From positions 1 through 8,246 of the forward strand of contig WFOZ01000578.1 of the NCBI GenBank assembly GCA_015487825.1: DNA of 8,246 nt, given 5' to 3'. The DNA comes from Planctomycetaceae bacterium. GTDB lineage: Bacteria > Planctomycetota > Planctomycetia > Planctomycetales > Planctomycetaceae. The translations under genes were made by a program, and so were the position numbers. Below the pieces are notes generated by a model, which was given only the letters and a program-made list of their open reading frames with translations, had not been told where the DNA came from and made no database searches. Position 1 is the first letter of the stretch; every line of letters begins with the position of its first letter. Shown here in pieces: positions 5,716 to 8,246 of the stretch.

Positions 5716-5737
5716 CCCAGCCACTTTAACGACTGGG
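5716..5737 (-). promoter_or_regulatory. Hairpin in the region upstream of queF
   Basis: On the minus strand CCCAGTC pairs with GGCTGGG (7 bp including one G-T) around GTTAAAGT, about 48 bases before the queF start. It could be a leader structure of queF or a remnant terminator for the DUF11 gene, but no T-tract follows directly. It does not show a recognisable preQ1-riboswitch layout. The remaining part of this 171-bp spacer shows nothing else clear. Confidence 0.25.
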
Positions 5738-5839
5738 GGGCAGACAGGCACAAGAAACAGACCTCATGTGCATTTAACCTCCCAGAGGCTTCCCAGGCAA
5801 AAAGAGTTGGAAGTTATTTCAAAGCTCTCTGATCAGTAT

Positions 5840-8246
5840 TTATTCGCCGTAGATGACAACTTGTTCGTGATGCTTCAGCGGAATGGTTGCCTGATCGGAG
5901 GACACTTCAAATTCAACCCGTGCATCTCCCATATCTTTGGCAGAGAAGACCAGGTCAAATGCCGCTTCCTGATTTGCCCCCAGCGAAGCGATCGGCAGGA
6001 AGCTGATCAGCTCCCCGTTCTGCATCGATTTTACCGGGCCGTTCGCAGATACATACTCCAGCTGGGCAGGAATTTTGCACGAAACTCTTACTCGTGTTGC
6101 TTGGGCAGATCCCCGATTGACAACCTTGAAGCGAATAGAAACCCGTTCTCCGCGGGAAACCGGTCCCCGTGCATCGGGAACTCGTACCGCCAGAGACGAA
6201 AAACCTTCCACTTTAACATCTGAAGTCAATTCCGCCAGATGCCCTGAAGCATCCAACGCTTTGACTTTCATTGTTTGAGTACCGATGTTTGTCGGTATGA
6301 GTGTCGAAGTAACCTGCATTTCTTTCCCACTGGCCAGTTGCGGAGTTGTCCAGGTGATCGTCCTTAATTCTTCACTGTAAAGGCCATTTTCAGATGCTTT
6401 TTTGAACCGAAATCCTGCAGGAACATACTCAATGATCGTTACATTTTTAAGCAGCTTATGAGAGTTATTTCTAACCGTTGTGCTCTGCTGCATAGCGTGT
6501 CCGACAAATCGTCGTGAAGGACTTTTTCGAGACAGGCTCATCACAGCCGGGATTACTTCCAATGATGCTTTGGCTTCCACTTTCAAACCACCGCCGGTTT
6601 TGATTGACGCCACATTCTGGTATATGCCAGGTTTTTTCGCGTTCAACTGAAGAGTGATTTCCTTCTTTTCTCCCGGCTTAAGTGTTCCGATATCGTATTC
6701 GAGATCTGTGCCGGCTGGATGTTCAAATCCTGCAGGAATAAGATTTTGAAGCACGACATCATGGGCATCTCCATCTCCGGTATTACGGGCCACAAAATGA
6801 AGCTGTGCCGTCTCACCAATCGCAACCTGTTCGCTGGCAGTGAGGATCAATTCCAACTTGGGAGCAGTAATAAGAGTTTGTGCTTTTACGACAGACTTAT
6901 AGGAAACAGTTGAAACCGAGCCGATGTTCCCCGCTTCAATTGGCACAACACGCACAAGAATTTTCCTGCGTTCACCGGGGGCTAATTCATCGAAGGTCCA
7001 GAACAATGTCTTGTTGACCAATTCTGCCCTTGGAATAGTTCCTGTCAACTTTGTTCCTGCCGGAAATTTGTCTTCAACTTTTACTTCCTTAACCGCTACA
7101 TCACCGGTGTTTTCAATTTCAATGGTATAAATAAGCGGCTGCCCAAGAACCGCTTTCTCTGGAGCTGACTTGTACAATTCAACTTTAGGTTGCAAGACTC
7201 GTTCAGAGTCTTTCACATCTACCCGGGCTGAGCCGATCAATTCCGGATCGAGACCCTGGGCAGGTTCTGCAGGTGCAGCAGGTGTTTCAGAAGGTGTTGA
7301 GGGAAATCCGCCTGGCTGTGGTGTCATCTTTTCTTCTGTCGCCGGGGGAAGCCCTGGATTATAGGAAGGAGGAGTTAATGCTGGAGCTTCAGGAGCAGAC
7401 TCAACCGGCTCAGTAACAGCTGGGCTACTCTCTGGAAACGCACCGGGTGCTGCGACTGGAGCATTTTCTTTTCCAGAATCAAACTTAACCGGCGCAGGCT
7501 CTCTGTTCATTTCACGAATAGGTTTTTCCGAATTGAATTCCGGCACGCTACGGTACGGGTCATCGGCTTTGCCTGCCGGCGTATCAGTAGCCTCTGGAAA
7601 CCCTTCAAAGAAAGGTTTCTTTTTTGAATCGCCAGTTTCTGTCTGAGGAGCTTTTTCTGGTACTGTGGCTTCTGGTACAGGAAACGCAGGTCGCTTCGTC
7701 GGAGCGAATTCTGCGACCTTTTTTATCTCCGGCTCAGCTGGTTGCATCGGCTTCGAAGAGTCAAACTCTGGTGCGGGGAAAGCACCGGGGGTAATAACAA
7801 TTTTTTCTTCAGAGGGAGCTTTCAAGGGAGTCTTCTGAAGCTCAGGAGCAGGAAACTGTGGACGGGCTTGTTTTACAGATTCTTTTTCCGGAGCCTGTGG
7901 AGGACTCAAAGCCGGAAACCCGGATGTAGAGGCCGGTTTCTTCGCTGCTGGAAAACTCTTGGAAGCATCCGGAAACTTAGGCGTCAAATTCTGTGTCAGT
8001 TCAATCAGTTCCTCTGACGGACTTTTCTTTTCTCCGGCAGCAGGAACTACTGTTTCGTGGACAGCATTATTCAGAGGAGCGGACTCAGGAAATAAACCCG
8101 CAACCTGCTTTACTTTCTCTCCCACTTTTTCTTTCGCGTCATGGGAAGCGTTGGTTACCCCGCTGCTCCACTGATCAAGCTCCTGCTCGAGTTTAACAAC
8201 ATTTTTGTTAATGGTGCCGTTGGCTTTTTCTGCGAAATTGTTCAAC
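5840..8246 (-). CDS. DUF11-repeat protein with Pro/Ala-rich linker, N-terminus missing
   Basis: At least 801 residues are visible, ending at TAA; the 5' end is beyond the right edge, so any signal peptide is unseen. Numbering here starts at the first visible residue. Residues 1-50 are charged and helix-prone. Residues 51-340 are rich in Pro, Ala, Glu and Lys and hold ten Phe-Pro motifs (Phe at 52, 91, 98, 110, 131, 156, 188, 216, 270 and 314), several as AFPAPE or PGAFP. The rest is four immunoglobulin-like DUF11 repeats at about 352-460, 462-565, 566-680 and 683-800. They carry hallmarks such as YTIEIENTGD, KVEDKFPAGTKL, VARNTGDGDAHDV, IPAGFEH and LAPGERR. DUF11 domains occur in exported, surface-associated proteins, so this one is probably secreted or envelope-bound (inference). 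Pipelines may label it OmcB-like, but only one Cys is present (723), so a disulfide-linked cysteine-rich role is unlikely. Function is unknown. Confidence 0.9.
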   Translation of the reverse strand, partial: LNNFAEKANGTINKNVVKLEQELDQWSSGVTNASHDAKEKVGEKVKQVAGLFPESAPLNNAVHETVVPAAGEKKSPSEELIELTQNLTPKFPDASKSFPAAKKPASTSGFPALSPPQAPEKESVKQARPQFPAPELQKTPLKAPSEEKIVITPGAFPAPEFDSSKPMQPAEPEIKKVAEFAPTKRPAFPVPEATVPEKAPQTETGDSKKKPFFEGFPEATDTPAGKADDPYRSVPEFNSEKPIREMNREPAPVKFDSGKENAPVAAPGAFPESSPAVTEPVESAPEAPALTPPSYNPGLPPATEEKMTPQPGGFPSTPSETPAAPAEPAQGLDPELIGSARVDVKDSERVLQPKVELYKSAPEKAVLGQPLIYTIEIENTGDVAVKEVKVEDKFPAGTKLTGTIPRAELVNKTLFWTFDELAPGERRKILVRVVPIEAGNIGSVSTVSYKSVVKAQTLITAPKLELILTASEQVAIGETAQLHFVARNTGDGDAHDVVLQNLIPAGFEHPAGTDLEYDIGTLKPGEKKEITLQLNAKKPGIYQNVASIKTGGGLKVEAKASLEVIPAVMSLSRKSPSRRFVGHAMQQSTTVRNNSHKLLKNVTIIEYVPAGFRFKKASENGLYSEELRTITWTTPQLASGKEMQVTSTLIPTNIGTQTMKVKALDASGHLAELTSDVKVEGFSSLAVRVPDARGPVSRGERVSIRFKVVNRGSAQATRVRVSCKIPAQLEYVSANGPVKSMQNGELISFLPIASLGANQEAAFDLVFSAKDMGDARVEFEVSSDQATIPLKHHEQVVIYGE

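Noticed and set aside
5669..5839. PreQ1 riboswitch before queF
   Set aside because: Only a plain hairpin is visible; the expected compact pseudoknot layout with an A-rich tail near the start codon could not be made out.
5768..6223. Plus-strand 151-codon frame
   Set aside because: It is antisense to the DUF11-repeat gene for most of its length and has no recognisable content.
7289..8093. Possible tandem DNA repeat in the linker of the DUF11 gene
   Set aside because: The recurrence is at the level of short Phe-Pro peptides with irregular spacing; no regular DNA repeat unit is present.

Overview
The window looks like chromosomal DNA from a planctomycete, probably a Gimesia/Planctomyces-like member of the Planctomycetales. 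This is inferred from four things: a short N-terminal zinc-ribbon membrane protein of a style common in that phylum, a secreted-type protein with four DUF11 repeats behind a Pro/Ala-rich linker, mostly single genes with wide spacers, and spacers filled with small palindromic repeats. Base composition is moderate. No rRNA, tRNA, CRISPR array or intact transposase gene was seen.

Layout, left to right: the 3' end of larE (+), a nickel-pincer cofactor sulfur-insertion enzyme; a convergent minus-strand gene for a zinc-ribbon, three-helix membrane protein; an old, decayed copy of a palindromic element; a small minus-strand gene for a putative lipoprotein; a divergent plus-strand dusB-like tRNA-dihydrouridine synthase; a plus-strand HD-GYP-related protein whose HD metal dyad is missing; a 660-bp convergent spacer packed with nested repeats; minus-strand queF for queuosine synthesis; and a large minus-strand DUF11-repeat protein that runs off the right edge.

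The most striking structure is the 4637-5296 spacer. An inner 142-bp MITE-like element (GTAA-type tips, 8-bp target duplication GTCGAGTC) is inserted inside an outer MITE-like element (24-bp perfect terminal inverted repeats, 8-bp target duplication AAATCATC). Hairpin repeats of at least two further types flank them on both sides. Both elements lack coding capacity, and both duplications are exact and abut the inverted repeats, so the order of insertion can be read directly from the sequence. A second, degraded copy of the inner element lies at 1286-1382.

Functionally the genes look like ordinary neighbours rather than one system. Two act in tRNA modification (dusB-like and queF), but they are far apart and on opposite strands. 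The best protein-level leads are the HD-GYP homologue that has lost its HD residues, and the DUF11 protein with a recurrent Phe-Pro linker. No convincing new multi-gene system is visible.
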